DNA of 64,000 nucleotides from contig JAPEVC010000059.1 in assembly GCA_027946555.1 (NCBI GenBank), forward strand, positions 1-64,000, in the 5' to 3' direction. Shown piece by piece: positions 44,701 through 55,947 of the stretch (positions are counted from its first letter, which is position 1; every line of letters begins with the position of its first letter). The DNA comes from Gnomoniopsis sp. IMI 355080 (lineage: Eukaryota; Ascomycota; Sordariomycetes; Diaporthales; Gnomoniaceae). The notes beneath the pieces are model-generated. The model was not told the DNA's origin. It made no database searches and worked only from the letters and a program-made list of their open reading frames with translations. Position numbers and translations under genes: made by a program.

Positions 44701-46271
44701 ACTCGAACGAACGGCCATATGACAACAGAAGGATGAACTTGGAGTAACTCCGCCGTTCTTTCTGGCGGCCAATGGGGGTTGCCTCTGTTACTGCCAGACA
44801 GGCACCATCACGGATGCGTTGCGTCGGAGGGAAAGCATCCAGCGAATAAGGCCTCGCAAAGCCTCTGGGCGCACAAACTCGCCTTCTTCCTGCCCCTGGA
44901 CTGACTTTCGCTGACCAGAGGTAGCGAGCCACAGTACAGATACCATCATGCCAGGCTTCCCCCAGTGTATGCGTGTTTCTCCGTCCGGGGCTCGCCAGCC
45001 CGGAGAGTTCTGTTTGACATCAAGACGCACATGTCCATGTCGACGGAGTGTATGGAGAAGCTGTGGTCCTGTGACAGGCCTCATTTCTTTTCTTCTACGA
45101 TGCCAATTGCCTGCCGTAGAGCCGGCAGCCAACATGCTCTCACCGACTTCATGTGAAGAGCAATAGCTTCACCAAGGTGTCCTCTCATGAGGTAAAGGTT
45201 TGTCATCCTAACAAAGAGATCTATCACAACCTCGCAGTGGAAACGTCCGCGTGTCTTGGTGTGCGGTCTAAGACATTCGGGAACAGCAATGATCACAGTC
45301 GACTCTCGGCAGAGCGCCGTGCCCCAATCATACTCCTCTATTCCACCTTCCCATCTTTTCCAGTACCCTTGGCTCTCGTTTGACGATCTCTTTGGTATCA
45401 TAAAGCTGAAGTCAATCTATGCGTCACGTTGACAAGCAGCGGGCACGCATCTGGCCGTCCGTCTATCCGCTGTGACGCTCTCATCCGGCCCTAAGCGGAG
45501 GTACCCTGGCTTCAGACACGAGCAAACAGATCAGGGAAAACTCTTGCACTGCCCCTGCAGATGAAGCATGCATGGGCCGAATCTAGTAGATCAGCCCTGC
45601 ACGCCGCTTTACAGTTCCGAGCCCCTTGCAGTCCAACTTGTCGCCCAAAAGGGAGGAGCATGTAAGTGTTTGTTGAGCCAATTGTCAAACGAGCAGACTC
45701 CCGCGGGGTCGCTTGGAACACGGATGCAGGCGAGTAGTCTCGTCGGTCCAAACGGAAACTATGACAGGAAGTCGTGTTCACCCACTTAGGGGACTTTTGT
45801 ACCATGGCTTCACTGCAGGTCCGCATGAACGCGCACTTAGCCTCCTGGCATAGTCTTTTTGACTGTGTGTACGTCCTTGATCCCGTCATCGTGCTAGTGT
45901 TCCTTTTATATCTATCTCATTCCCTTGAGCCCATTTCCTCGGGTTCGGTTGCTATCACTCGATTGCATTCGAAGCTCGTCTCATTCTATTCTACTTGTCA
46001 TATCTGTCAAACGCATGCTTGCGTGTGTTTGTCCCCTTTCATACCTTGCCTTGTGTCTTACCTAGCCTCATTGTGGACTGTGGCTTCTTTGAGGAATCTA
46101 AAGACTTTCTTGAGTGCCTGTCCTATCATTATCTCACTCTTCCACTGGCTTTCAAACGATAATCAACATCGTATTACTTGAGCCGTTGGGTCATAGCCAT
46201 ATTTTGGTGTCCGCAGGCAGGCGGCGTGAGTGACGACGGCGGTGGGAAGCCAGACGCATTGGGCGACAGGC
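41747..46271. other. 4.5 kb region without supported gene
   Basis: Many short frames in all directions, none with domain-like composition or consistent splicing. Palindromic ACCTACCAGGTAGGT (42052-42066) and GTACCTGAGTACCTAATTACCTACGTAC (about 42224-42251) lie close to the coiled-coil gene start. A stretch at 42560-43360 has coding-like base composition but is broken in every frame; it could be a decayed gene. The right part is presumably promoter and leader of the LrgB-like gene. Confidence 0.4.
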
Positions 46272-48686
46272 ATGACGATACTTTCTAAGGCGGATGCGCC
46301 TTCACACACAGACATCATGATCAGTTCAAGGAGCAGCAGTGATTCTTCACCTGCATGGCGACGACGATGTTGGAATTTCATCATGGATCACTGGGACTGT
46401 CGGTCCAACACGGCACGGCACTACGGCCATGTGTTCGTGGCAATCTTGTTCTTCTTCGTCGCCCAGCTTCTCACGTGTGCGTGGGACCAGCCATTTTGGA
46501 AGTATGGCATCGACTTTCCAGGCCAGATTATCGCCATGGTGTTTGTGTGGCTGTTCATGTGGGCGGTCCAGCTGGCCTTTTACCGCCCGGGAGAGGGCCT
46601 GGAAAGAGTCTATTACCGGTACCTCAAAGCGCCTGTGAGTTTCAGCTATCTGAAGAGATTCTGACGCTTATGGAAAATGACGTTGATACTGATCGTTCCT
46701 TTGGGTAAATCAGACCGAAGTCCTCAACAAGCACATGTCCATCGGCTTCACAGTGCCATTCCTCAGTCTCATTAGCCAATCCTTTGCCGGCGGGAACCAA
46801 GTTGGCCTGCTAACCACAGCTTTTGGTACGTCGTTCCAACTCTCATCTTGGTCACCATCTCACAGATCGAAGCTCTGTGCTCAAAGCTGACACTACCTAC
46901 CCGTCGCACAGTCATGACTGGCGTCCTCAACGCGGTCTTCGTGTACGCCGTCGCCTATTACGTGCAACTCCGGCTCACCAAACTCAGGCCTCGCACGCAG
47001 CGACACATGGAGGAAGATGTCTTGGATGGCGTGCCGCGAGCTCACGCAGACAGCAGTCCTACCACACGACCTGCCCCTACGTTCGGTTTTCCTCGCCATG
47101 ACACGTGCCCGAGTGCCGAGTCCGGAGGCGGCATTCATGACCGAGACGCATTCTCACGTCTTGATCGGTTCCGGAAGCACATCAGTGATGTTTCAACGCT
47201 GTGCACGCTGTCTGGGTACGCAAGCGACTGTAACGGGCCGAATAATGTGAATGGGGAGAGGGAAGAGACAAATTCGAGCCCTGGACGACCAGAAGAGGCC
47301 CTGCGCACGTTGGAGAGTGGCACTGGCACTTGTACGCCGGAACCTACCTACCCACGACGAACAAGAATCACCAAAGCCATCTCATGGACAAAGCAAAACA
47401 TCTGTCTGACACTGTCGATTCTCATATTCCTCTTTCCTGGCTTGATCCTCTCGTCTCTGCACGCTACAGACCTCCCTCTCGATGTCGGGTTCCTCTTCAC
47501 CGTCTGGCTAACCTTCACCTCTGCGCAAACTCGCGTGAAGAAGCGCCTTCTTGAGCGCCACTCACGCCGCCCCCACCAGCACAGAAAAGGCCTCGCTGCC
47601 ATCGGAACCCTCCTTAACCCCGTGCTCTGGACCTCCCTCGCCTTGCTCTGCTACGGCCTAGCCAAAGCCCACATTCGCGCCATACCCGCCGCCACCGTCG
47701 TTGCGCGCTTCAAGACCGGCACGACAGTGTCAGATCTCATTGCCCATCATCTAAGCACCACCACCAGCAGCAGCAGCATCCCGCTCTTTGGCGCAGGCGA
47801 CCTCGCCACCAGCATCCTCAACGCAGGCATCGTCTCCTGGGGCCTCAAGCTCTTCGAGTACCGAGCGCCACTGCTCTCGCGCGGCGGGCTCACCGTGCTC
47901 GTCACGTCGGCCATCGCCGCCGCGCTCAATGTTGTCGCGTGGCCGCTGCTGGCCTCGCGCGCGCTGGGCGTGCGACCTCCCGCGGCAGCGCTGAGCTTTG
48001 CGGCTCGCAGCGTGACGATTGCGCTGGGTGGGCCTGCTGTCGCGAGGCTGGGCGGTGATGCTGGGGTGAATGCTGTCGGGGTGGTGGTGAATGGGATCGT
48101 GTTCCAGCTTGTGGCGGGGTGCTTTGTCGGAAGAGGCGACGGCGGGAGCTTTTGTCTTGGAAGACGAATAGAACGGTGGAGGGCGAGATGTTTTGGTAGT
48201 GTATACGTGCAGAGGGTCTCGTCGTGGTGGCGATGGCCTGATGGCACCACGCCCGATGAAGAGAAAAACACCCACAGGACGACACAGACCACCCTGCAGC
48301 AGCAACAGCAGCAGCAGGCCGGGCGCAGGCATGTACAACGCTGCAGCTCTGACGCGACGCACCTCGATGACGACGACGACGACCCACGGCGCACACCTTT
48401 ACCGTCATCCTCACCACCATCGCCAGAACCCGTCGTGGACGATGATAATGGTGCTGATGATGATCGGCATCATCATCATCAACACCACCATCATATCCGC
48501 ACAGTAGCGGGAGGCGTGACGATCGGGATCAACGCCGCGGCAATGGGGACGTCGCATCTGTACGAACAGGCCAGCGGTGCGGCGGCGTACTCTGCGCTGG
48601 CCACGACGGTGTTTGGTGTTTTTACTGTGTTGTTTACTGTTCCAAGTCCGATAGTGATGTGGTTGAGAGGAATGGTGGGAGCTTGA
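46272..48686 (+). CDS. LrgA-LrgB (CidB/PLGG1-like) membrane transporter
   Basis: Exons 46272-46634, 46714-46825 and 46912-48686; 749 residues. The N-terminal part has LrgA-like helices (HVFVAILFFFVAQLLTCAW, IIAMVFVWLFMWAVQLAFY) and HMSIGFTVPFLSLI. The C-terminal part has LrgB-like helices and the diagnostic VAGGVTIGINAAAMGTSHLYEQASGAAAY block followed by SALATTVFGVFTVLFTVPSP. In plants the related plastid protein moves glycolate and glycerate; bacterial LrgAB/CidAB act in pyruvate and murein control. The fungal role is unclear. Two stretches interrupt the membrane part: a polar loop of about 130 residues after the MTGVLNAV helix, and a low-complexity insert (Q, D, H runs) just before the VTIGINAAAMG block. 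About 12 helices in total are expected. Confidence 0.85.
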
Positions 48687-49524
48687 AGAAGAAATAAACA
48701 AGCATATCCAAGCGGATGGGCGCTGGTTGACGTCTCATTAGAAAGTAGAACGCATTGCAAAGAATGACTGGGCGGAGCAAGAGGGCTTTCATGCATTCAT
48801 TGTACGGGTATGACTGTAAACGGACGATGAGATTACGATGATGGGGTTCTGATCATGTTCATGGCTGATACGAGAGGAAAAAGAAAACGACGGGCATTGT
48901 TAAGAGACAAACGCGCGCTGGTCGTTATGGGACATAGATATACCCATCCTTTTGCATACAGGATAGAGAAGGGGCCTTTGAGAGTTCCTGGATATGGGCG
49001 TTCTGGGGAGTGCTTGAATAGGGTTTTTGGTGCAAAGCGCTGTCAAGGCTGGATTATGGAGCTTTCTGAAGTATGACAAGACATTTCACCAAAGGATGTG
49101 TGTATGTAATACTAGGGGTTAGCATATGGCAGTTCAGTTGAAATGTCCATCGCTGGTGATAGTTGGTCACTATTTCCAGTGTTGTAGTCAAAACAATGAT
49201 TCCGTGGTATCCAGGCCAATTTTAGTCAAGTGATTGGTGCGACCACAATGGACATGACCGTTTCTACGAGACCAAGCAGTCTTTGCACCTGGTGCAGTGG
49301 CGATAGCATAAGTATACCAAAGTGATTACATGTAAACGAGAAGGCAATAACTTTTTTTTTTTTGGTTGGTATTTGCACTTCGCCATGCCGCCTTTAGGCA
49401 CACAGCGTGGCCCCCTGTCTCCGTATGCACATAACCTGACTCCTAGTTTTGCGACATTTGCCCGCCCGCATTCCGCACTCCCGCAATCAAGCGATATGCG
49501 GGCTCGGACCGTTACTGTCAGCCC
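48687..49524. other. intergenic, no gene seen
   Basis: About 840 bases between convergent genes. Holds both 3' UTRs; a T11 run near 49350. No gene supported. Confidence 0.45.
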
Positions 49525-50599
49525 CTACGCCAGCCTGTGCACATAGAAATGTCAGCAACGTGATCATGTAGAAAATTCCTGAATTTTTTTTTTTTCTCTT
49601 CTCTTAGAGAAAGGGGGGAAAGGGGGGAGATTTAGGGAAAAGTGCATCAAAAGGCACACATAACACATACCGTTGAATCAAGTGCAGCCCACTCGCCGTA
49701 TCGACCACGCCAGAGACCTGGTCCACGTCCAACGCAAAGGCAGCCTCCTCAAATGCGGCTTGCATATCGCCGTGTCCAAAATACCCCAGGTCGCCGTGCT
49801 TACGGGCGCTGCTGCAGTCGGACTCGGTGATGGCTAGGTCGCCTAGGGTGATCTCGCCGCTCTGGATACGCGCCTGGTAGCCTTCGATAATCTTGCGAGC
49901 TTCGTCTTTGGATCGTGTAATCTCGGCCTGTTTTCATGGGGCGATAGAGAAACCGTCAGTATCATGTACGTGTGTGTCGCGGGATTTCTGGCTCCAGCTG
50001 CTACTATTTCAACATCTTCAAACCCCTTGGTCTCCCACTCCCACGTCATGGCAAGATAATTAAGCATTCGTAGCCCCTTGCTCCCAGGTTGCAAATTCTA
50101 TTTTTTTTCTGTACGTTCCGGGCCCGGGGAAATTTATGCCACGTACCTCTTTCCAGCTCGATGGCCGCCTCGACTCGTTGTGTTTGACCAGCAGGTGGGC
50201 GGCGCGGATCTTACCCGCATTCTCAGCGGGTTGGCCCCCGACGCCACCACCAGTGGCAGCAGGGCTGTGGTGCTTGGCCATGTAGACCTTGAGTTTCTCG
50301 GTGTCGGTGCCGGCTGGGGGCTCCCACCGGCTGTTCTTGTCGGCCGAGTTGAAGTAGTAGGGCAGGTTCTTGGACTGCGAGTGGCGCACTTCCCAGTTGG
50401 CGGGAAGGCCGGTTTCCTGTTACCAAGAGAATAGAAGAGATTAGTTATTTAAAATTTTATAACGGGGTAATTTGTATCACGTGTGAGCGGCCCTCGTCTT
50501 GATCTTGACGGAGGCGTTGGGTAGCTTGGAAAGGTGTGTGGTGGGAGGCAGTAAATAAGAATGGGCGCGGATTGATTTACTTGCCTGTGTATTTGACAT
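49525..50599 (-). CDS. Pin1/Ess1-type peptidyl-prolyl cis-trans isomerase
   Basis: Four exons: 50599-50585 (MSNTQ), 50416-50147, 49927-49671, 49534-49525; 183 residues. The N-terminal WW domain runs from GLPANWEVRHSQSKNLPYYF to SRWEPP and binds phospho-Ser/Thr-Pro. A linker with a Gly-rich loop leads to the parvulin catalytic domain: KIRAAHLLVKHNESRRPSSW (His and basic phosphate-binding residues), EARKIIEGYQARIQSG, SDCSSARKHGDLGYFGHGDM (catalytic Cys region) and GLHLIQRLA. Ess1/Pin1 twists pSer/Thr-Pro bonds, for example in the RNA polymerase II tail and cell-cycle proteins; it is nuclear and often essential. The first intron begins with GC instead of GT (CAG/GCAAGT), and the last coding exon has only ten bases. 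Confidence 0.93.
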
Positions 50600-51535
50600 G
50601 TTGGAGGGATTCGAAATTTGGGTGGTTTGTGGGATTGAATTTGTGCAAACTCTCCTCAAAAAGCCAAAAGAGCAAGGCTTTGTAAAAGGGGAAAAAAGGC
50701 ACAGAGTTGTTGGTGATGAAGAGGGTGTTGAAAAAGGATGCCGCAGAGGAATAGCAATGGCTCTGATTCGGTGATCGCCAAGGAAGGTTGTCCAAGTGAC
50801 GCAGGGAAGTGGGGCAGCTCAACCCAACTGGAGCTTTCGGGAGAGCGGGGTCCACCCTTGTTCAATCTTGTACTCGGGACGAGTTCCCTGGTATCCCTCA
50901 CCCTCCGGAGAGCAGACACCCCCCCCCTCACCTCTTTCTCCCCCCGGATTTCGGTACAGAAATTTATACTCTTCCCTACTAGTACTTGTACATACTATGT
51001 ATGATCCGACAACAATACACTAAGTACACTTTTATCTTCTTCCCGTCTCCTTCTCTCGCGTGGCTTTTTTGCATTAGTCCCAACTTCTCAAACACCCAAT
51101 CCCTCGTGCGGGCCTGCAGAACACATGGTCGCCCTGCAGGTCTAGTGCGGGTGTCCACGCACCACCACAACTAATCAACGCACGCGATTTACAGAGGCTC
51201 TTCCCGTCCTACCATCACGAGACCCCCTTCTCGAATGGCCACGCGTGGTTTCAGACCTGCAGTAGGCTTTTGAATGAGGCGAATCGGCATAACAGGCCAC
51301 TAAACGGTCACGTTTCTTTGCTTCTGGCAAAAGACTAAATGATTGAGTGAAGGTGTCACGGCATGCTAATAAGTTCTCACAATGTGCGCAAGAACACCGA
51401 TTACTTGACTACCTAGCTAGGCATAGGAAAGGAAATAAATCATAAAAGCTGATAAGTAAAGAAACCAACTAGCTAATTCTCAATAGTCCAATCTGTTTCT
51501 TGTCTCGTAAATCCAAGAAATATGTGGCCGACTTG
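50600..51535. other. intergenic, no gene seen
   Basis: About 930 bases between the Pin1 start and the end of the next minus-strand gene. Contains a CTACCTAGCTAGGC palindrome-like motif at 51409-51422. Presumed Pin1 promoter. Confidence 0.45.
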
Positions 51536-52528
51536 TTAATTCTGCTTGTCCCTGTAGTCTGTAGTATAACCGGATGCGTACCTTAACATCCCACCACTCC
51601 CAACATACACCCCCCTTCCCCCACAACAGAAAACAATTCACTTACCTTCCTTGTGCTGCTTCTCCCGGGGAGGAACAAAAATAACATCTTCCCACTCCTT
51701 GCCAGCCGCACGTGCTGCCTGCTTCTGCTCCACATTATAAGCCACCATCGGCTCGACCTTCCGCACCAGCTTCTCCCGGTAGTTCTCCTGGCGGCGTTGC
51801 CGCCGCCCTGCTGATGGTTCTTCCTCACCACCACTAATCTTGAACTCCAGCACCATGTAGAGACCAATCTCATTCCGCTTGATCAAATGCGCCTTGACGC
51901 ACGTCACCGTCGTCTCCTCCTGGAGCGTAGACAGACTGGCAGCAACATGGACGCCGACCCGAATGAACGGGTTTGCGCCCCACGAGGTGCGAGGTTGACC
52001 GCTCTCAGTCTCTGGCGTGATTGTCAGCATGCGTTGCACATTCGTTCCAAACTCGTTTACTACCTCATCTTGTGATGGTGTTCCTCCCTGAAGAGGCGCC
52101 GACGACGACGACGAAGCCGCCGCCGCCGCCTGCTGCTGGAATTCCTCCTCAATGAGATCTACGACCGTCTGGTTGACGATAGTGTCAAAGCAGACGTACC
52201 TGAGCGAGGCGGGGGGGTTTCCCGAAACAATCCAGTTGTCTACAATCATCTGCCACAAGCGCATCTCCGTGACTCGGATCCCCTCAGCAGGCTCTAGCAC
52301 CACCTCAAAGACTACGTAGGCCTTCTTCTCGGAGCTGTAGGCGTACTTTTGTAAGTTCTGCAGCGCAGGTGGGAGTCGTGGCCCCACGATGCGGCGGAGC
52401 AGCCACGCCGTGTCTTCTGTGTTGGGACCCGTAAAGGGCACGAGGAACTCGAAGCTGTCAAAGCTCAACGAGAAGCCTCCCTCCTTGCGTTCGAGGCCAA
52501 AAGTCTCAATCGTTGGGGGTCGAGCCAT
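51536..52528 (-). CDS. conserved hypothetical protein, probably two exons
   Basis: The long exon starts MARPPTIETFGLERKEGG and runs to about 51646. Without splicing it stops at 51638-51640 (...KQHKEGK, 296 residues). A GTAAGT donor directly after AAGGAAG (intron from 51645) and a TACTACAG acceptor before 51558 give a last exon ending KEDYRDKQN with stop at 51536-51538, which I slightly prefer. The N-terminal 130 residues look like one folded domain (FSLSFDSFEFLVPFTGPNTEDTAWLLRRI, VVFEVVLEPAEGIRVTEMRLW, SLRYVCFDTIVNQTVVDLIEEEF). Then come a poly-Ala/Ser spacer and a second mixed alpha/beta part (FIRVGVHVAASL...LIKRNEIGLYMVLEFKISGG). The C-terminus is highly charged. I do not recognise it. Confidence 0.62.
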
Positions 52529-54518
52529 TTTGAGACCGGTCTTTTCTGGGCACGTTCACATCTCGTGGCCTTCTAGAACCAGAGGGAGAGCTGAGACTGG
52601 CCATCGAGTGTATATGTAATGCAATTCTAGGACAGAGACAATGTTATTGTCGATGAACAGTATTACTGTTCTGAACCGCTAGTCCTTGACAACGTTCATG
52701 TTGTGCAGTAGGTGTGCTAACGTATTTGGTCAACTAAGGCCCTTTGTCAAACTCTTCATTTTGCAACAGTCGTTTCTTTCGGACTCGACAACGCCGTTCA
52801 GTACAACGTTTCAATAGCGTACCAAGTGCCCAGACTTTGTTGGTTTTCTGAAGGACTCAAATCTGAAATTGAAGTAGGCATAGAAACATGGTCTTCGATA
52901 GGTAATGAGCAAATCGATGCCACATAACTAATGATGGGGGATTTAATGATCTCAATGTATGCACGCACGACGAGAACAAGCCTTTGTCACGAATATCCGG
53001 CCTGGGTCACGATTTTAGTTAATTTATCATCTGTGAACGTTCAGATGGTTGTTAACCACCCCTGTACTTCCATATTGCGACCGATATGCCGTGTGTGGGC
53101 AGCCACGATATAATCTTCCTACGGATATTTACTTACCAACTCTGAACCGCTACAGAAACTCTCCAGGAAACGCAACATTCTTATTACAGACGAAGTCCGC
53201 TCTATGTTCTTTCTTTTGCTACTTAGGTATCACTTGCTCCCAGATACCTAGGTATACTAACGACGTACATCGAAGTAAACTCGCAGGAGTTCAATCAATG
53301 GCCTCGGAGTTCGGGCTGGTCCGGATACTGATTTCCCATCTCATGGACAACCTCTGGAGTTACAGTTTTCTGGCTGCCATGACGTTTGATCGTGGCCCGC
53401 AATATGATGACGACCTGATCTCCACCATCCCCGGCCAATTATCTCGTGAGTGACACTTGCCTTCAACCTCATACCCGTCTTGGTTTCTTCTCTGGGAGTC
53501 TCTTGCGATGATCATTCACCTTGCGGCTCGACACCGACACCATGATGGTGATTTCTGCACCTTGTTGCGCCCGTAAATGATCGGCGGGGAAAAATTGGTA
53601 TATAGAACAAAGACCGGTAAGGGAATCTCAGAACCTCTAGTATCCATTACAGAAATGATGTGCTGGAAATAGAAGCCAGCAGGAAATTGGTGGGAGGCTC
53701 TACCCGCCCCCCCCCCGGCCCCCCAAAGAAAAAAAAACAAGAGCCATGCGGGCCTTGGTGTCGTTGTCTTCGTCAAGCTTCGAAAATAGGGACAGTCTCG
53801 GCTATAGGTGCGATTCAATGGGCAGGTTCGTAGGAGCTAGCATCGAGGATCGCGAGGAAGTCTATAGCGTTGCAGGAGGATCTTCCTGTTATAGTAGCCA
53901 CTGAGGGTAATTCATTCAGTAAGGTCAGTATTCTGTTGTATCGTTTTCATTGGTTGCAGAAGGAAGGAAATCTATCTACTGCTCAATAATGAACTGTGGG
54001 CTTTTGATGGTGGTCAAAGGGCGCTAGGCCCGATTGGGTCAGTGAAGTGTTCACCAGCCCAATCGCCACTACACCCGTCCTGATCGGAGCTGCCCGGTTC
54101 ATGCGGTGGGCGGCTGGAGCGTGGCGCGGTAGTTTGTTGTTGTTGTTGTCTATTGCTGTGTTGTACGGTTGATGGTGTTTCCGATAGAGATCGTCACCTA
54201 AGGCATCCCAGTTCACAGCACTCCGTAGTGCTGTGTTTCGTTTGGCAATGGTCAGGCGCCGAACCTGGGTTCCGACCACAGGTTGGAACACAGTCCGACG
54301 CTCCAGAAATCTCTTCTGGAGGACACTGTATAAGGTGATGATGATGGTGAAAGCGGTCTAACAGAAAATTCATTAGTAAATAATACCAATATCAGTACTG
54401 TCTTAATCCAATTGGATTAATAGTGACGATAGAAAAAGAAGAAGAAAAAAAAGGGGGGGGGGGGGGATTCTACCTTGATATCGAGACGGTTATCGTATAG
54501 GCTCTTGGCAACCTTGTG
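52529..54518. other. intergenic, no gene seen
   Basis: About 2 kb. Contains an ATACCTAGGTAT palindrome at 53244-53255, a C-run/A-run patch near 53705-53740 and a G14-type run near 54454-54467. No supported gene. Confidence 0.4.
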
Positions 54519-54892
54519 TTAAGCGGTGACGGTATTGCAAACCTCTATCCCAGCCGGAAACCTGCGCGTGGCATCTGCCGTACGGACGATTATACGGATA
54601 AGGCCTCGAAAGGCCTTCAGCAAGTCGTCACACGCCTGTGCCTCTAGCACAGGTAGCGTCACCTATAAACTAGGCTTAAAAGCAAAGTCTATAGGCAATT
54701 TGCCCTCTTGTTGTCTTTGCCTGAGCAGTCTCATGTTTATGAATAACGATGTTGCCCCTTCAATGGTTTTTCCGATTCCCATGTCCGCACCATTCATATG
54801 GACTCGGAGTGGACCCCGCTCTCCCGAAAGGTTCACAAGCTCGTTCTGTGCGTTATACGGAGAGAAAGCGAGGATTCTGCCAGGGTTTCGAT
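54519..54892 (-). pseudogene. remnant of a SNF2-type helicase/ATPase
   Basis: On the minus strand one frame reads through about 125 codons with a single TAG at 54663-54665. It contains GADMGIGKTIEG (motif I/Walker A of SNF2-like ATPases, usually DDMGLGKT) and, after a helix, KPSL-stop-VTLPVLEAQACDDLLKAF, where the stop falls in the motif Ia strand (typically P-x-LIV-x-P). There is no start codon in context, no partner motifs (DEAH, motif III) and no obvious exons on either side, so this is most likely a broken leftover. It could instead be a badly assembled exon of a gene. No complete gene is claimed. Confidence 0.5.
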
Positions 54893-55947
54893 GACGCTGG
54901 ACTTCGACCTTGTCGTCGGGGATACGGTTCTCTGAGGCACACTATGAGAAGTTATCACCTTGTAGGCGACACAAAGATGCTTGATTGATTGATTGATGGC
55001 TATGTATATGACAGGAGAAAAATCAGAGTAAGTGTTGGAATGAGAAAGCAAAAATCGAGTGTTGTGGGAAGGATAAAGCAGTGTAAAGGCGGATGAAGGT
55101 TGAGGTTTTATATATTGGAGACTGAGTTCAAAGTTGTCAAGTATTTGTCTGGGAAAAGTTTGGGATATTTGTCAGTTTTCTGGGGTACCGTTTGTTGATT
55201 GTTAGCCCATTTGTTCTGAGGCCCAAGCCGAGCATAGAAGAAAGTATACTTTCGATATCAGATACCCGGGGCTGGGACATCACGACAGTGACAACCTACT
55301 ATATTAGTGGCTGTCATCGGACTTGACCAAAAAGCTTACCTAATTCCGATTTGGGCTCATGCTCGGACCGACCCGCGCTGAGCTTAGCATACCTCTTAAT
55401 ATCTCTTGGCGTCTCTGCGGAGGCTTTCCAAAAGCTGAATAGCGACGTACCACCGTACTCACACCTTTGATGATTTTCTAAAATGAATAATGATACAAGT
55501 CTGAATCATCACCTTCTGCTCTACAGACTTTCTCATTTGGAATCGATCATTCAAGAAAGGCCGACTGACGGCTTAATGGACTTCCCAGATATGTGGTCCA
55601 TTTCCTCAGGTATGCTTTCGCAGGTCGGGCAACAAGGGTGGCGTTGACTGCGACGATCCTTTGCCGTCGATGCCAAAGCCAACAGACGGGTCCCCATCAA
55701 GCCTGATTTGCTCACCTAGCACTGCTGGGTACCTACCCTAGGTAGTATCATTCCCGGCCGCGTATCACTGCATCAGTGATAAGCCGCCCTTGTGCATAAG
55801 ATACCGTGACCTTATCACCGGGCATAGAAATATACTGTGCCTTTATCATGATATAAAGCACGGTCGTCATTATATCAAAGCCAACCAATTTTGTGTGTTT
55901 TACTACATACCGATGCACGGCAACACCAGCTATCTGTGATCCCAGCC
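54893..55947. other. intergenic, MFS promoter region
   Basis: About 1 kb. Contains a (GATT)4 run near 54979-54994 and a GGGTACCTACCCTAGGTAGT motif at 55727-55746. The ATG of the MFS gene follows a short leader. No gene seen. Confidence 0.45.

Noticed and set aside
47747..48394. 215-codon minus-strand frame opposite the LrgB-like gene
   Set aside because: Ser/Arg/Cys-rich shadow of a GC-rich coding exon on the plus strand.
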